From Anaerotignum sp. (lineage in GTDB: Bacteria > Bacillota > Clostridia > Lachnospirales > Anaerotignaceae), in the NCBI GenBank assembly GCA_020024455.1, contig JAHHTU010000029.1, positions 1 through 34,212 on the forward strand: a stretch of DNA of 34,212 nt, given 5' to 3'. This document shows positions 7,493 through 15,023 of the stretch, in pieces. A program made the position numbers and the translations under genes. Below the pieces are notes generated by a model. The model did not search any database and was not told the origin of the DNA. It was given only the letters and a program-made list of their open reading frames with translations. Numbering within the stretch: position 1 is the first letter of the stretch; each line of letters opens with the position of its first letter.

Positions 7493-7740
7493 CAATAAGG
7501 CGTAAAACGATTCCTTTCGTTTTGAAGAAAAACTATGTTTTGGAATTTCTCACAGAGAGCCGATGGTTGCTGCAAATCGGCAGAAGGCACAGAACAATCC
7601 ACTTTTCGAGCCTGCCGATGAAAGTCGGAAGGGTAAGCCCTTTATCGCTGTTTGAGTGGTTCGGATATATTCCGAGCAATCTGGGTGGCAACGCGGGAGT
7701 GACTCTCGTCCCTATTTTTGGGGATTGGGGGTCTTTTTTG
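7493..7740 (+). promoter_or_regulatory. T-box riboswitch leader of serS
   Basis: The untranslated leader senses uncharged tRNA-Ser. AGAGAG (about 7553-7558) and the following GATGGTTGCTGCAAATC fit stem I. The specifier reads TCC at 7598-7600 in the context AATCCACTTTTCGAG, a serine codon. The T-box sequence TGGGTGGCAACGCGGG (7682-7697) carries TGGC, complementary to a GCCA tRNA 3' end, as expected for tRNA-Ser with discriminator G. A terminator hairpin follows (7701-7739). Uncharged tRNA-Ser should stabilise the antiterminator and allow serS transcription. The frames open through this region are not coding. Confidence 0.92.
7701..7739 (+). terminator. T-box-controlled terminator
   Basis: GACTCTCGTCCC (7701-7712) pairs with the G-rich 7719-7733 segment, including several G-T pairs and one bulge, and is followed by TTTTTT (7734-7739). 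It overlaps the 3' side of the antiterminator. Confidence 0.75.
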
Positions 7741-7802
7741 TTTTCAAAATTACCCCATATCCTTGATTCGAATATTGTTTCAAAAAAGAAAGGGGTAACC
7801 AT

Positions 7803-9092
7803 ATGTTAGACATCAAATTTGTAAGAGAAAATCCGGAAATTGTAAAAGAAAATATTCGTAAAAAATTCCAAGACAATAAATTGCCTTTGGTAGACGAAGT
7901 ATTGACATTGGACAACGAAAACAGAACCATCAAACAGGAAGTGGAAGCACTGCGTGCAGAAAGAAACAAACTTTCCAAACAAATCGGCGGCTTGATGGCA
8001 AAAGGTGAAACACAGCAAGCAGAAGAAATCAAAGCAAAAATTGCACAAGAAGCAGAACGTGTGGACACATTGACCGCAAGAGAAAAAGAAGTGGAAGAAC
8101 GCATCAAAACCATTATGATGACCATTCCAAACATCATCGACCCATCTGTTCCCATTGGTAAAGATGACAGCGAAAACGTGGAAGTGGAACGTTTTGGTGA
8201 GCCTGTAGTACCTGATTTTGAAATTCCTTATCACACAGATATTATGGAAAGCTTTGACGGGATTGATTTGGATAGTGCCAGAAAAGTAGCAGGAAATGGG
8301 TTCTACTACTTGATGGGTGATATCGCAAGATTACATTCCGCCGTATTGACTTATGCACGTGATTTCATGATTAACAGAGGATTTAAGTATTGTATTCCTC
8401 CTTTTATGATTCGAAGCAACGTCGTAACAGGTGTTATGAGCTTTGCAGAAATGGACGCTATGATGTATAAAATCGAAGGCGAAGATTTGTACTTGATTGG
8501 TACCAGTGAACACTCCATGATTGGAAAATTCATTGATACCATGCATAAAGAAGAAGACCTGCCACAAACATTGACCAGCTACTCCCCTTGTTTCAGAAAA
8601 GAAAAAGGGGCACATGGTATCGAAGAAAGAGGCGTATATCGTATCCACCAATTTGAAAAACAGGAAATGATTGTGGTATGTAACCCTGACGAAAGCCCGA
8701 TGTGGTATGAAAAATTGTGGCAAAACACTGTGGATTTGTTCCGTTCTATGGACATTCCCGTGCGCACTTTGGAATGTTGCTCCGGTGACTTGGCAGATTT
8801 GAAAGTAAAATCTGTTGACGTGGAAGCATGGTCTCCCAGACAGAAAAAATATTTTGAAGTTGGCAGCTGCTCCAATTTGGGTGATGCACAAGCAAGAAGA
8901 TTGGGTATTCGTGTCGTAAACAAAGATGGCAAAAAATATTTTGCACATACATTGAACAATACCGTTGCCGCTCCTCCCAGAATGTTGATTGCATTCTTGG
9001 AAAACAACTTGCAAGCAGACGGCAGCGTTCGTATTCCGGAAGTACTACGTCCTTACATGGGTGGTATGGAAAAATTGGAAAAAGTAAAATAA
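7803..9092 (+). CDS. serS: Seryl-tRNA synthetase, divergent type
   Basis: Class II synthetase of 429 aa that charges tRNA-Ser. The N-terminal 110 residues are the long-arm coiled coil. The catalytic core has motif 2 FRKEKGAHGIEERG with RIHQFEKQEM and ends in EVLRPYMGG, a SerRS hallmark. Several core positions differ from the usual bacterial enzyme: GTSEHSMIG stands where PTAEVPLTN is usual, GSCSNLGDAQARR replaces SSCSNxxDFQARR, and NNTVAAPPRML replaces NGSGLAVGRTL. The start has AAAGGGG at 7789-7795. Expression is under the T-box at 7493-7740, and tRNA-Ser(GCT) lies 546 bases downstream. Confidence 0.95.
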   Translation: MLDIKFVRENPEIVKENIRKKFQDNKLPLVDEVLTLDNENRTIKQEVEALRAERNKLSKQIGGLMAKGETQQAEEIKAKIAQEAERVDTLTAREKEVEERIKTIMMTIPNIIDPSVPIGKDDSENVEVERFGEPVVPDFEIPYHTDIMESFDGIDLDSARKVAGNGFYYLMGDIARLHSAVLTYARDFMINRGFKYCIPPFMIRSNVVTGVMSFAEMDAMMYKIEGEDLYLIGTSEHSMIGKFIDTMHKEEDLPQTLTSYSPCFRKEKGAHGIEERGVYRIHQFEKQEMIVVCNPDESPMWYEKLWQNTVDLFRSMDIPVRTLECCSGDLADLKVKSVDVEAWSPRQKKYFEVGSCSNLGDAQARRLGIRVVNKDGKKYFAHTLNNTVAAPPRMLIAFLENNLQADGSVRIPEVLRPYMGGMEKLEKVK

Positions 9093-9097
9093 ACAGC

Positions 9098-9128
9098 AAA
9101 AAAGCATGACAAATGTCATGCTTTTTTT
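9098..9128. terminator. Bidirectional terminator after serS
   Basis: AAAAAAGCATGAC (9098-9110), loop AAAT (9111-9114) and GTCATGC with a T run (9115-9128) form a strong hairpin. It serves serS on the plus strand and the 121-aa gene on the minus strand. Confidence 0.92.
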
Positions 9129-9492
9129 ATTTCTCTATCGTATCATCAAAACAAATCAAATCATAATCATACATTGCCCGATAACTGCAACAAACGCTAT
9201 CCTCTGCATCTCGTATGTCAATCCAACAGTTGATATAATCCAATTCCCGCTCTAAATCTTTGGCAATCGCAACACAACTATCATAAAAATGATACGTTTT
9301 TTGTACCGTTTCAAAATCTGCCCGCATACATACCATAAAATCACTTGCACTGTCTGCATACCAATTTTGCAAATATTGCCACATAAATGCTCTTGTTTTT
9401 TCAAAAATATCGGATTGTTTGATAAATGTTGTAAATGCGTGTTTCTCTATGGGTACTGTTATATTTTGTTGACACTGATTTGTTCTTTTCAT
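9127..9492 (-). CDS. Hypothetical protein, 121 aa
   Basis: Unrecognised small acidic protein with a C-terminal stretch rich in Asp, Tyr and Cys (for example DAEDSVCCSYRAMYDYD). No signal peptide or transmembrane helix is seen. The ATG at 9492 has an AAAGGAAAG-type ribosome binding site about nine bases upstream on the minus strand. The gene is convergent with serS and shares its terminator. It is divergent from the tRNA-Ser promoter. I cannot assign a function. Confidence 0.6.
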   Translation of the reverse strand: MKRTNQCQQNITVPIEKHAFTTFIKQSDIFEKTRAFMWQYLQNWYADSASDFMVCMRADFETVQKTYHFYDSCVAIAKDLERELDYINCWIDIRDAEDSVCCSYRAMYDYDLICFDDTIEK

Positions 9493-9587
9493 ACCATTCT
9501 TTCCTTTCCCATTTTATGTGTATGATACCACAAAATCGTTCTATTTGATATGATTTCAAAAAATTTTGAAAATCAATCAAAAAAGGT

Positions 9588-9616
9588 TTGACAAATGCCT
9601 GTATTGATGATATAAT
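9588..9616 (+). promoter_or_regulatory. Consensus promoter of tRNA-Ser
   Basis: Perfect TTGACA (9588-9593) and perfect TATAAT (9611-9616) with the ideal 17-bp spacer, ending 22 bases before the tRNA. Confidence 0.93.
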
Positions 9617-9638
9617 TTCTCATGCAGTAAGCTTTTTT

Positions 9639-9726
9639 GGAGAAGTACTCAAGAGGCTGAAGAGGTGCCCCTGCTAAGGGTATAGGTCGTTAACGCGGCG
9701 CGAGGGTTCAAATCCCTCCTTCTCCG
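9639..9726 (+). tRNA. tRNA-Ser (anticodon GCT)
   Basis: An 88-nt class II tRNA. Acceptor GGAGAAG (9639-9645) pairs with CTTCTCC (9719-9725), and the discriminator is G9726. The anticodon arm is TGCCC/GGGTA around the loop CTGCTAA, giving anticodon GCT, which reads AGC and AGU serine codons. A long variable arm lies between the anticodon and T arms, and the T loop reads GGTTCAAATCC. CCA is not encoded; TTC follows the discriminator. Confidence 0.97.
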
Positions 9727-9731
9727 TTCAG

Positions 9732-9758
9732 AAGATACCGATATGGTATCTTTTTTTT
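9732..9758 (+). terminator. Terminator of tRNA-Ser
   Basis: AAGATACC (9732-9739), loop GATAT and GGTATCTT (9745-9752) are followed by a T run to 9758, directly behind the tRNA. Confidence 0.9.
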
Positions 9759-9829
9759 GCGTAAAAATATATATTTTTCCTTTGCTATATGATATCATGA
9801 ACATATCTATCAAAAAGGGGGTATGTATC

Positions 9830-10552
9830 ATGAAAAACGATACTTTCACTGTGGCAATACCAAAACGCTGTTTTGTTTTTTGGTTATGCGGTTTGCTTTG
9901 TCTGATATTCGCATTTGCTTTTTTATTATACAATCAAATCGGATTTGTGATTTTTGCATTTGTATTGGGCGTTATATTGGAGTATTTTGCCGCCTCCATA
10001 TTGAAAAAAAACGAAACACAACTTTGGCATTTCATTACAGAAACCTCTATATTTACACACCCCACACAAACACCCATGACACCTGCCAAAATTGCAGAAA
10101 GACTCAAACAAAATTTCTTTTCTGTCACAGCGTATGCTTTTGAAAATTATCATGGTGTGCAAACATTTTCAGACGGATACGAATGTCATTTTTTCGTTGT
10201 CAATACAGACGCTCCCGATTGTAAAGAGGCAGAAACTTTTTGCAGGTTGGTGATAAATACCGTGGTAAAGATGGAAAACACAGCAAAACAATTTTATATC
10301 TGTATGGTGATGGGGGATTTGTCAGAAAAACCAGCGAATGAGTGGGACACATTACGCAAAGGCCTCATTCCTTACTCCAATGGGCTTGTCGCTTGTTCCC
10401 ACATTGCTTATGATGTTCCAAAACAGACATTTTATTTTGCAGATGCGTTATTGCGTATCCAATGGCGACAAAAAGATATCATTCCAAAACATATCTGTGA
10501 AATTATCACACAAATATGTGAACCATACTGCAATTTCCATCATACCCCATAA
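9830..10552 (+). CDS. Hypothetical membrane protein, 240 aa
   Basis: The N-terminal 75 residues contain two closely spaced transmembrane helices (CFVFWLCGLLCLIFAFAFLL and a second from about residue 40 to 60). They are followed by a soluble domain of about 165 residues rich in Cys, His and aromatic residues. I do not recognise a family. The frame is open from 9743, but the start at 9830 is preceded by AAAGGGGG (about 9814-9821) at good spacing, and the earlier part overlaps the tRNA terminator. It stands alone between tRNA-Ser and the SIMPL gene. Confidence 0.7.
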   Translation: MKNDTFTVAIPKRCFVFWLCGLLCLIFAFAFLLYNQIGFVIFAFVLGVILEYFAASILKKNETQLWHFITETSIFTHPTQTPMTPAKIAERLKQNFFSVTAYAFENYHGVQTFSDGYECHFFVVNTDAPDCKEAETFCRLVINTVVKMENTAKQFYICMVMGDLSEKPANEWDTLRKGLIPYSNGLVACSHIAYDVPKQTFYFADALLRIQWRQKDIIPKHICEIITQICEPYCNFHHTP

Positions 10553-10561
10553 ACAAAAAAC

Positions 10562-10587
10562 AGGCACATACCACAGTATGTGCCTTT
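10562..10587. terminator. Bidirectional terminator
   Basis: AGGCACATAC (10562-10571), loop CACA, GTATGTGCCT (10576-10585). On the minus strand it is followed by GTTTTTTG, a good terminator for the SIMPL gene. On the plus strand the T run is short. Confidence 0.8.
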
Positions 10588-10591
10588 CTCA

Positions 10592-11326
10592 TTATTCTGC
10601 AAATGTATAAACCGCCACAATAGACGCCTCCACTTGCACATCATCATATCGAATTTCTGTTTGTTTGGCTGTACCATCTGCAACGCCTGCACTTTCTCCT
10701 CTTGCATAATCTGCACGGCTTGCAAACATACGATTTTGACTTTGCTCTGTCACTGCAACAACATTGCCCAATGTTTTTCCATAGGCATTTGCCAAAACCT
10801 GTGCGGAATTTTGTGCTGTTTTAACCGCTTGTTGCAATGCACGCCCATAATATGCCTCCGGATTGGACAATGAGAATGTAACATCGTCCACACGACTTAC
10901 CCCAGCCTGCAAGGCTTTGTCCACATAAACCCCTGCTTTTTCCACATCATGTACCGTGATTTCCAGTACAGTATTGGCACGGTATCCGTTTTGCGTTCTC
11001 TTATCATTTTCTGCATATACATAGTTGGGAGATACCTGTACAGCTTCTGTGACAATATCTTTTTCGGCAACTTTTAATTCTTTCAATGCCGTAATCACAG
11101 ATTGTACGGTTTTGTTTACCGCAGATTGTGCCTGTTCTGCTGTTTTGTCTGTTTTTTCTACGGACAGATAAATGGTTGCCGTATCCGGTGTCACTGTAAC
11201 AACACCTCGTCCATTAACTGTTACGGTATTTTGTGGCAATTCCTGTGCAAACACCATACTTTGCATACCCAATACCAAACCGACACTTGCCAAAACTGCA
11301 ATGCTTTTTTGTTTCCATTTTTTCAT
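10592..11326 (-). CDS. SIMPL domain-containing exported protein (DUF541)
   Basis: A 244-aa secreted protein of the SIMPL/DUF541 family (BP26 and YggE-like), whose role is poorly defined and has been linked to cell-surface or oxidative-stress functions. A typical signal peptide runs from MKKWKQKSIAVLAS to a likely cleavage after VFA. The mature protein starts QELPQNTVTVNGRGVVTVTP, the usual family N-terminus, and continues with YRANTVLEITV and the AYGKTLGNV segment. I chose the ATG at 11326 because GGAG (11337-11340) lies about 10 bases upstream and the signal peptide begins there. The frame is open to 11386. The ArsC-like gene lies 87 bases upstream with no terminator in between, so cotranscription is possible. 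Confidence 0.85.
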   Translation of the reverse strand: MKKWKQKSIAVLASVGLVLGMQSMVFAQELPQNTVTVNGRGVVTVTPDTATIYLSVEKTDKTAEQAQSAVNKTVQSVITALKELKVAEKDIVTEAVQVSPNYVYAENDKRTQNGYRANTVLEITVHDVEKAGVYVDKALQAGVSRVDDVTFSLSNPEAYYGRALQQAVKTAQNSAQVLANAYGKTLGNVVAVTEQSQNRMFASRADYARGESAGVADGTAKQTEIRYDDVQVEASIVAVYTFAE

Positions 11327-11413
11327 ACCAAATCGCTCCTTTCTCATATAAATCATCTGATTGATATTGATATTAGACGTATACATTTGGAAAATGTTGC
11401 AAAAAATGTGTCC

Positions 11414-11767
11414 TTATTTCAATTTTTCCCATTCTGCCTCTTTGAACCCAAGCAAAACAAAATCATCACCCACAACCAAAGGTCTTTTTACCAACATACC
11501 ATTTGTTGCCAACAAGTCATATTGTTCCTGTTCTGTCATTTGTGGCAATTTATCTTTCAACTGCATTTCCCGATACAACATACCACTGGTATTAAAAAAT
11601 TTTTTCAATGGGAAACCACTTTTTTCATGCCATGCTTTTAATTCTTCTGCTGTCGGGTTTTGTTCCACGATATGACGGTCTGTAAAATCTATCTGTTGTT
11701 GTTCTAACCATTTTTTTGCATTTTTGCAAGTGGAACACTTTGGATATTCTAAAAATAATACTGCCAT
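11414..11767 (-). CDS. ArsC/Spx-family thioredoxin-fold protein
   Basis: A 117-aa protein of the arsenate reductase/Spx/YffB family (COG1393). The N-terminus reads MAVLFLEYPKCSTCKNAKKWL, with a CxxC pair (Cys-Ser-Thr-Cys) in the thioredoxin-like active-site loop. The family's NTSGMLYRE and the KRPLVV segment near the C-terminus are present. The length fits the family. Whether it is an arsenate reductase, a thiol redox protein or an Spx-like regulator cannot be decided; no ars genes are nearby. The start at 11767 has AAGGAG upstream. An extended -10 (TGcTATACT, -10 at 11805-11800) lies upstream on the minus strand. Confidence 0.85.
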   Translation of the reverse strand: MAVLFLEYPKCSTCKNAKKWLEQQQIDFTDRHIVEQNPTAEELKAWHEKSGFPLKKFFNTSGMLYREMQLKDKLPQMTEQEQYDLLATNGMLVKRPLVVGDDFVLLGFKEAEWEKLK

Positions 11768-11836
11768 TTTGAAACACTCCTTTTTTATCATATATCCACA
11801 GTATAGCATAGACTGCCAAAAATAAAAAATCATTTA

Positions 11837-11865
11837 TTGCTTTTTGTCAAAAACCATCATACAAT
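11837..11865 (+). promoter_or_regulatory. Candidate promoter for the hydroxyacid dehydrogenase
   Basis: TTGCTT (11837-11842) and TACAAT (11860-11865), spacer 17 bp, lie 33 bases before the start codon. Confidence 0.5.
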
Positions 11866-11898
11866 GAATATAAACAGATACATATAGGAGGGAATACC

Positions 11899-12852
11899 AT
11901 GAAAATCGTAATTTTAGAACCTTTGGGTATCACAGCCGAAAAATTGGAACAAGCGTGTGCCGCAGTCAAAGCAAAAGGGCACACATTGGTTGCCTATGAT
12001 ACCAAAACCGAAGATATCAACGAATTGGCAGAGCGTGGCAAAGATGCCGATGTCATCATCATTGCCAATCAGCCAATCGGAAAAAATGTACTGGAACATT
12101 GTAAAAATCTGAAATTTTTATCTGTTGCATTTACCGGTGTTGACCATGTCGATTTGGCATATTGCAAAGAAAGAGGGATTGCTGTTTCCAATGCCGCAGG
12201 ATATTCCACAAATGCAGTTGCAGAATTGGCATTTGGCTTGGCAATTTCCGTATTGCGTAACATTCCCGCCTGTGATACCGTTTGCCGCAAAGAAGGTACA
12301 AAAGCCGGCTTGGTTGGCGGAGAATTGTATGGCAAAACATTTGGTATTGTCGGTACTGGTGCTATCGGCTGCAAAGTTGCAAAAATTGCTCAGGCATTCG
12401 GTTGCCATGTGGTTGCATACAGCCGTAGTGAAAAAGCAGAAATCAAAGATATGGGGATTGCTTATGTATCTTTGGAGGAATTGCTCAAAACATCTGATAT
12501 CGTATCTTTGCACGTGCCTTTGAACGACAAAACAAAAGGCTTGATTGGAGAAAAAGAAATTTCTTTGATGAAACCAAATGCAATCTTGTTAAATACCGCA
12601 AGGGGTGGTGTGGTAGACAGCCAAGCATTGGCAAATGCACTCCATGCAGACCAAATCGCCGGTGCCGGTATTGATGTGTTTGAAATGGAGCCTCCGGTGC
12701 CTGCCGACCATGTACTCTTACACAGCAAACATACTGTGGTGACCCCTCATGTAGCTTTTGCCTCTCATGAAGCACTGTTTACAAGAGCACAAATCGTATT
12801 TGCCAATATATTGGCTTGGGAAGACGGCAAACAACAAAATATCATTTGTTGA
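11899..12852 (+). CDS. NAD-dependent D-2-hydroxyacid dehydrogenase
   Basis: A 317-aa cytoplasmic oxidoreductase of the D-isomer-specific 2-hydroxyacid dehydrogenase family (phosphoglycerate, hydroxypyruvate and D-lactate dehydrogenase group). The Rossmann motif is GIVGTGAIGCKVA (around residue 150). The catalytic Arg is in NTARGGVVD, the Glu in GIDVFEMEPP and the His in VVTPHVAFASHEA. AGGAGGG lies upstream of the ATG. The protein lacks a C-terminal ACT domain, so a SerA of the long type is unlikely. The exact substrate is open. It is followed by a bidirectional terminator shared with noc. Confidence 0.92.
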   Translation: MKIVILEPLGITAEKLEQACAAVKAKGHTLVAYDTKTEDINELAERGKDADVIIIANQPIGKNVLEHCKNLKFLSVAFTGVDHVDLAYCKERGIAVSNAAGYSTNAVAELAFGLAISVLRNIPACDTVCRKEGTKAGLVGGELYGKTFGIVGTGAIGCKVAKIAQAFGCHVVAYSRSEKAEIKDMGIAYVSLEELLKTSDIVSLHVPLNDKTKGLIGEKEISLMKPNAILLNTARGGVVDSQALANALHADQIAGAGIDVFEMEPPVPADHVLLHSKHTVVTPHVAFASHEALFTRAQIVFANILAWEDGKQQNIIC

Positions 12853-12855
12853 TAT

Positions 12856-12885
12856 AAAAATAGACAGCTTATGCTGTCTATTTTT
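12856..12885. terminator. Bidirectional terminator between the dehydrogenase and noc
   Basis: AAAAATAGACAGC (12856-12868), loop TTAT, GCTGTCTATTTTT (12873-12885) form a perfect 13-bp stem between convergent genes. Confidence 0.92.
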
Positions 12886-13717
12886 ATGAAATGCCATTCT
12901 TTTTGACACGCACCACGATTTCAAACTCCGTTTCTGTTTCTGTTTGCTCATAATCTACGGCAACCCCTGTCCGTCGAATGAGTGCAACAGATTGTTTCAT
13001 GGTATTTGTAATCAAACGAAAGTCTGTGGCATATCTCTTTTCTTTTTGTTCCTGTTTTTCTGTACGCCCATAAAACAGTTGCTCCAATGTTTCTGCCACC
13101 AATGCTTCTGTTTGTTTGACACTCAAATCCTCTTTTATCATTTGCTCCAAAATCTGCATACGGGTTTGTGTATCCGGCAAACGTAACAATGCTTTTGCAT
13201 GACGTTCTGTAAAATCATGCTCTACCAAAAGCCGTTTCAAAGGGTCTTCCAATTTCAGCACACGCAATTTTTCCGCAACATAAGAAGGACTTTTCGATAT
13301 TTTTTCTGCCACCACTTCTTGTGATAAGCCATAGTCCTCCATCAAACTTTGCAACCCTTCCGCTTCTTCCAAAAACGTTAGGTTTTGCCGTTGTATATTT
13401 TCCACCAATGCCATCACAGCACTGTCATATTCACTGATATGTACCAACAATGCGGGAATGGTTCTTTCACCTGCCAATTCTGCCGCCTGCAATCGTCTTT
13501 CTCCCGAAACCAATTCATAATATCCATTGCTCATTTTCCGAACTGTAATGGGTTGCAATACCCCATATGTTTGAATGGACGCCGCCAACTCCTCCAAAGC
13601 AATCCGTTGAAAATAACGGCGATTTTGATAAGGATTGGAACGTATTTTTTCAATGGGAATTTGATATACCACAGCGTCTTTTTTTAACCGAATTTCCGAA
13701 AATTTCAACACTTCCAT
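12884..13717 (-). CDS. noc: Nucleoid occlusion protein Noc (ParB paralogue)
   Basis: A 277-aa ParB-family protein. The N-terminal domain contains NPYQNRRYF and the CTP-binding SGERRLQAAELAG. ENIQRQNL and the helix-turn-helix LSQEVVAEKISKSPSYVAEK follow. The C-terminal part (FTERHAKALLRLP, EDLSVKQTEALV, TDFRLITNTMKQSV) resembles B. subtilis Noc more than Spo0J, and the gene sits next to rsmG as noc does. Noc binds NBS sites and the membrane and blocks Z-ring assembly over nucleoids. The start at 13717 is set by AAAGGAGC seven bases upstream. The N-terminus (MEVLKFSEIRLKKD) differs from the Bacillus membrane-targeting segment. Confidence 0.85.
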   Translation of the reverse strand: MEVLKFSEIRLKKDAVVYQIPIEKIRSNPYQNRRYFQRIALEELAASIQTYGVLQPITVRKMSNGYYELVSGERRLQAAELAGERTIPALLVHISEYDSAVMALVENIQRQNLTFLEEAEGLQSLMEDYGLSQEVVAEKISKSPSYVAEKLRVLKLEDPLKRLLVEHDFTERHAKALLRLPDTQTRMQILEQMIKEDLSVKQTEALVAETLEQLFYGRTEKQEQKEKRYATDFRLITNTMKQSVALIRRTGVAVDYEQTETETEFEIVVRVKKNGIS

Positions 13718-13831
13718 GAAAACAGCTCCTTTATTTTCGATGGATTGCCACAAAAGATTTTTGTTTTTGTGTGCAATTCCTCTTTTTCTTCATTTTATCA
13801 TGATGTCTCTGCCTTTTCCCAAAAACAGTAC

Positions 13832-13874
13832 AACAAAAAAAGCAAGCATTTGACAAATGCTTGCTTTTTTTGTT
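13832..13874. terminator. Strong terminator after rsmG
   Basis: A 20-bp perfect stem (13832-13851 with 13855-13874) and a 3-base loop, with A and T runs at the base. It overlaps the rsmG stop codon and separates rsmG from noc, so noc should have its own promoter in 13718-13830. Confidence 0.93.
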
Positions 13875-14592
13875 ATTTTAATGGGTTTTTATTGATTTTT
13901 CCGGCTTTTCTTGGGTAGGCTTTTGGTGTTTGTGCCTCTTTTTCAATCAAAATCAGTTTATGCTGTAAATCGGTAAACGGAATTTCAATGTCTATGATTT
14001 GTACCACAGTACCACCTAATTTTTGTAATGCACCTTTTGCCTGCTCCACTTCATGCATGGCATCAGGCCCTTTTAACGCTGCCAACTTGCCGCCCACTTT
14101 TACAAATGGCAAACAATACTCTGCAAGTACTGCCAAATTTGCCACCGCTCTAGAAACACACAAATCAAATTGTTCCCGATACATCGGATTTTGCCCGCCA
14201 TCTTCGGCTCTGCCATGCACACAGGTGACATCTTGCAGTGCCAAAACGTTTTTCACTTCTTCCAAAAATCCAATGCGTTTCTGCAAAGAGTCCAACAATG
14301 TTACAGAAAGAGAGGGGCAGGCAATTTTCAAAGGTATCCCCGGAAAACCTGCACCCGTTCCCACATCTATGATGCTTTCATTGCCTTGCAGCTCCAAATG
14401 CGGCAACACACTGATACAGTCTGCAAAATGTTTCAATATCACATCTTGCTCCTCTGTGATGGCAGTCAAATTCATTTTTTCATTCCATTCCAACAACAAT
14501 GCCATATACTCCATAAATTGTGCTGTCATGGCATCGGTCAATGTCACGCCCATTTTGACACAACTTTGTTGTAACAATTCTGTTTTTTCCAT
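13873..14592 (-). CDS. rsmG: 16S rRNA (guanine-N7) methyltransferase RsmG
   Basis: A 239-aa SAM-dependent methyltransferase that modifies a guanine in the 530 loop of 16S rRNA (G527 in E. coli numbering). The family N-terminus with LLEWNEKMNLTAI is present, as are the SAM motif IIDVGTGAGFPGIPLKI, LLDSLQKRIGFLEEV and SRAVANLAVLAEYCLP. The length is normal. The start follows the upstream unknown gene by four bases, and mnmG lies before that, giving the mnmG-x-rsmG operon typical of Firmicutes with one extra gene. It ends in the long terminator at 13832-13874. Confidence 0.96.
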   Translation of the reverse strand: MEKTELLQQSCVKMGVTLTDAMTAQFMEYMALLLEWNEKMNLTAITEEQDVILKHFADCISVLPHLELQGNESIIDVGTGAGFPGIPLKIACPSLSVTLLDSLQKRIGFLEEVKNVLALQDVTCVHGRAEDGGQNPMYREQFDLCVSRAVANLAVLAEYCLPFVKVGGKLAALKGPDAMHEVEQAKGALQKLGGTVVQIIDIEIPFTDLQHKLILIEKEAQTPKAYPRKAGKINKNPLK

Positions 14593-14596
14593 ACAC

Positions 14597-15013
14597 TCAC
14601 TCCCGTCCTATGCCTACGATTTTCCATGTTCCCAAATCATCTGGTTCTGCTATCATACAGAAAAAAAGCAATTCCTTTTGCTTTGCAGATGCCAAAGTTA
14701 CCATACACATGGTTTGGTTTTTTTGTTCCAGAAAAAACCGATAGGTTCTGTCATATGTGACTTCTTTTTTGATTTCTTCCATATTTGCCTGTAACATGGT
14801 GCGAGATAAATACCTCTTGGCTTGCTCTATTTGTTCTGTCTGTACTGCCTGCAAAAATGCCTTTGCCGCCCCCTGCGGTGTCAAACAATATATATGTGAT
14901 TTTTTGCAAATCCATGTTTCATTCCCTTGTGGCAATGTTTTTTTTATAAAAAAACATTTTGGCACTGTGATTGCTTTCTGTCTGTTTTTTGCAAACGGTA
15001 TCTCCCAAATCAT
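14597..15013 (-). CDS. Hypothetical protein between mnmG and rsmG, 138 aa
   Basis: I do not recognise this 138-aa protein. It is basic at the N-terminus and has a mid-protein segment (TPQGAAKAFLQAVQTEQIEQAKRYL) reminiscent of small NTF2-like or DUF4878-type domains; this is only a resemblance. No signal peptide is visible. The ribosome binding site TGAGGA overlaps the mnmG stop codon (15024-15026), so translation is coupled to mnmG. It ends four bases before rsmG, so it is embedded in the operon. This tight packing is the main evidence that it is real. Confidence 0.72.
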   Translation of the reverse strand: MIWEIPFAKNRQKAITVPKCFFIKKTLPQGNETWICKKSHIYCLTPQGAAKAFLQAVQTEQIEQAKRYLSRTMLQANMEEIKKEVTYDRTYRFFLEQKNQTMCMVTLASAKQKELLFFCMIAEPDDLGTWKIVGIGRE

Positions 15014-15023
15014 CGCATTTTCC

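Noticed and set aside
7522..7809. 95-codon frame in the region upstream of serS
   Set aside because: It runs through the T-box leader and its terminator; RNA structure explains this stretch.
11790..11800. DnaA-like box ATATCCACA in front of the ArsC/Spx-like gene
   Set aside because: Single site with a mismatch in the first position; no cluster around it.
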